Shown piece by piece: positions 63,249 to 64,000 of a stretch of 64,000 nt of DNA. The notes beneath the pieces are model-generated. The model was not told the origin of the DNA. It was given only the letters and a program-made list of their open reading frames with translations, and made no database searches. The position numbers and the translations under genes were made by a program. Each line of letters begins with the position of its first letter. The stretch's first letter is position 1. The stretch comes from Paenibacillus sp. 453mf (GTDB lineage: Bacteria > Bacillota > Bacilli > Paenibacillales > Paenibacillaceae). Location: NCBI RefSeq assembly GCF_900116105.1, contig NZ_FPAC01000007.1:93669-157668 (forward strand), read 5' to 3'.

Positions 63249-63722
63249 GTCCATCTTCTCTTTATCCTTGGATTCTTTGGAATCTTTGGGTTCCTTTGGT
63301 TCCTTTGGTTCCTTTGGTTCCTTTGGTTCCTTTGGTTCCTTTGGTTCCTTAGGCTCCATAGGCTCCTTGGACTCCTTAGCTTCCTTCGCAGTCTTGGATT
63401 CCTTATGCTCCTTGCTGCTGTTATCTTTGTGTTCTTTGTTCTCTTTAGGTTCCTTATGTTTCTGTAGCACAAAATAAGCACATCCAAAGTTGCAGTACTC
63501 GTTAATATAATCAACCATTCCCGCTATCGATGTATCCTTGCTCGCTTTTGGATGGTTATCGCGGTAGAAGCCTTTGAGTCGGAGTTGATTGTAGCCCCAA
63601 TCCCCAATGATGTAATCATAGCGTTCCAGGACTTCACTATACCGGTCACGAAAGGCTTCCGGATTCCAACCATTTCGATAGTCCTGTAATACTTCGTAAG
63701 TTTTGCCGCTAATCTGAATCAA
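63225..63722 (-). CDS. yutD: YutD family protein (DUF1027) with Lys-Glu-Pro repeat tail
   Basis: 165 residues. First 90 residues match YutD: YEVLQDYRNGWNPEAFRDRYSE, YDYIIGDWGYNQLRLKGF and INEYCNFGCAYFVLQK. In Bacillales yutD is next to lipA, as here (63778). The rest is a disordered, highly charged tail: KEPKE-type runs, including seven exact KEP units from a 9-bp DNA repeat (63291-63350), ending KMDKIKSSSS. Typical YutD has about 100 residues, so the tail is an addition. YutD function is not established. Confidence 0.9.
   Translation of the reverse strand: MIQISGKTYEVLQDYRNGWNPEAFRDRYSEVLERYDYIIGDWGYNQLRLKGFYRDNHPKASKDTSIAGMVDYINEYCNFGCAYFVLQKHKEPKENKEHKDNSSKEHKESKTAKEAKESKEPMEPKEPKEPKEPKEPKEPKEPKEPKDSKESKDKEKMDKIKSSSS
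63291..63350 (-). repeat. 9-bp tandem repeat (KEP codons) in yutD
   Basis: On the plus strand TTCCTTTGG is repeated about 6.7 times with perfect units, encoding (Lys-Glu-Pro)7 on the minus strand. The tract is intact and in frame; slippage would change tail length by whole KEP units. Confidence 0.92.
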
Positions 63723-63777
63723 AACCGTCTTCCTTCCTTTCTATCCAAACCGCCCATGAAGTTCAGGCCTGCTCTTA

Positions 63778-64000
63778 TCATACTACATTATTAGCATTCG
63801 CGGCAGACTTAACTTGTTCATGTGCATGGTAAGAACTTCTGACCATTGGCCCTGATTCAACATGGCTGAAGCCACGAGCAAGGCCTTCATCTTTGAGCTT
63901 AGAAAATTCTTCAGGTGTTACATATCTTTCAACAAACAAATGCTTATCCGAAGGCTGCAAATACTGACCGATCGTCATAATATCACAGTCTACGCTTCTC
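63778..64000 (-). CDS. lipA: Lipoyl synthase LipA (5' part outside window)
   Basis: Only the last ~74 residues are in the window; upstream part lies beyond the right edge. Seen on the minus strand: [44 protein letters not shown], which is the conserved C-terminus of LipA. Radical SAM enzyme that inserts two sulfurs into the octanoyl group of lipoyl domains. It lies upstream of yutD on the same strand with 55 bp spacing, as in other Bacillales. Confidence 0.94.
   Translation of the reverse strand, partial: RSVDCDIMTIGQYLQPSDKHLFVERYVTPEEFSKLKDEGLARGFSHVESGPMVRSSYHAHEQVKSAANANNVV

Noticed and set aside
63291-63350. Could the short tandem units be a CRISPR array
   Set aside because: Units are 9 bp with no spacers and lie in frame in a protein.
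63247-63477. Ser/Gly/Phe repeat frame on the plus strand
   Set aside because: Mirror of the KEP repeat in yutD, not a separate protein.

Overview
The window is a 64 kb piece of a low-to-moderate GC, endospore-forming Bacillales chromosome, most probably Paenibacillus or a close relative. The evidence is two alpha/beta-type small acid-soluble spore proteins, YlbJ, the sporulation checkpoint peptide Sda, Bacillus-type replication loaders DnaB and DnaI, and many B. subtilis 'yu-' family proteins (YuiB, YuzB, YutD, YutI, YutJ and YutM types). MqnE of the futalosine menaquinone route is also present; B. subtilis itself lacks that route. This is core chromosome. I saw no phage, transposase, integrase, rRNA, tRNA or CRISPR. 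Both edges cut genes: ktrA on the left and lipA on the right.

Layout. 1-2 kb: KtrAB potassium uptake behind a short attenuator-like leader. 2-6.7 kb: a CPBP membrane protease, uvrC, thioredoxin and a tiny membrane protein. 6.8-9.4 kb: dnaB-dnaI helicase loading. 9.6-14.4 kb: YuiB, coproheme decarboxylase HemQ, a type II NADH dehydrogenase and a Fur-box-preceded ferredoxin-NADP reductase. 14.4-15.5 kb: sda with a cluster of DnaA boxes and an ATP-grasp spore-type protein. 16-20 kb: convergent, overlapping ppx and ppk. 20-26 kb: VOC protein, A-type Fe-S carrier, MqnE, YutJ/YuzB/YutI and an SDR. 26.6-29.6 kb: metNPQ methionine transporter under a SAM-I riboswitch. 29.7-36 kb: HEPN protein, heme A synthase, thioredoxin-like protein, DUF2515 protein, MurJ/YtgP-type flippase and HAD phosphatase. 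36-40 kb: mntABCD manganese ABC transporter with an MntR-like operator.

40-48.5 kb: three tandem paralogous class B penicillin-binding proteins, followed upstream by a membrane transglutaminase and a small membrane protein; together they look like an envelope-remodelling block. 48.7-53.3 kb: MFS transporter, toprim protein, Sco copper chaperone, heme O synthase and YfhP. 53.5-57.5 kb: two near-identical SASP genes in opposite orientation around trpS (with a tryptophan T-box) and an aldose-epimerase-like gene. 57.8-64 kb: oligoendopeptidase F, YycC plus an overlapping Cys-rich protein, truncated hemoglobin, YlbJ, NAD kinase, YutD with a (Lys-Glu-Pro)n tail, and the end of lipA.

Themes. Heme and respiration genes recur (hemQ, ctaA, ctaB, sco, two NDH-2 enzymes, mqnE). 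Metal homeostasis is visible through Fur and MntR operators. Several RNA controls can be read directly: SAM-I riboswitch, Trp T-box and the ktr leader. Genes too short for a standard ORF listing include sda, a YqzM-like gene and two single-span membrane peptides. I did not find a clearly new multi-gene system. The best leads are the compact ktr leader, the DnaA-box/sda locus, the PBP triplication and an elaborate 120-nt hairpin after 20.2 kb. All functional names rest on recognition by eye; no database search was run.
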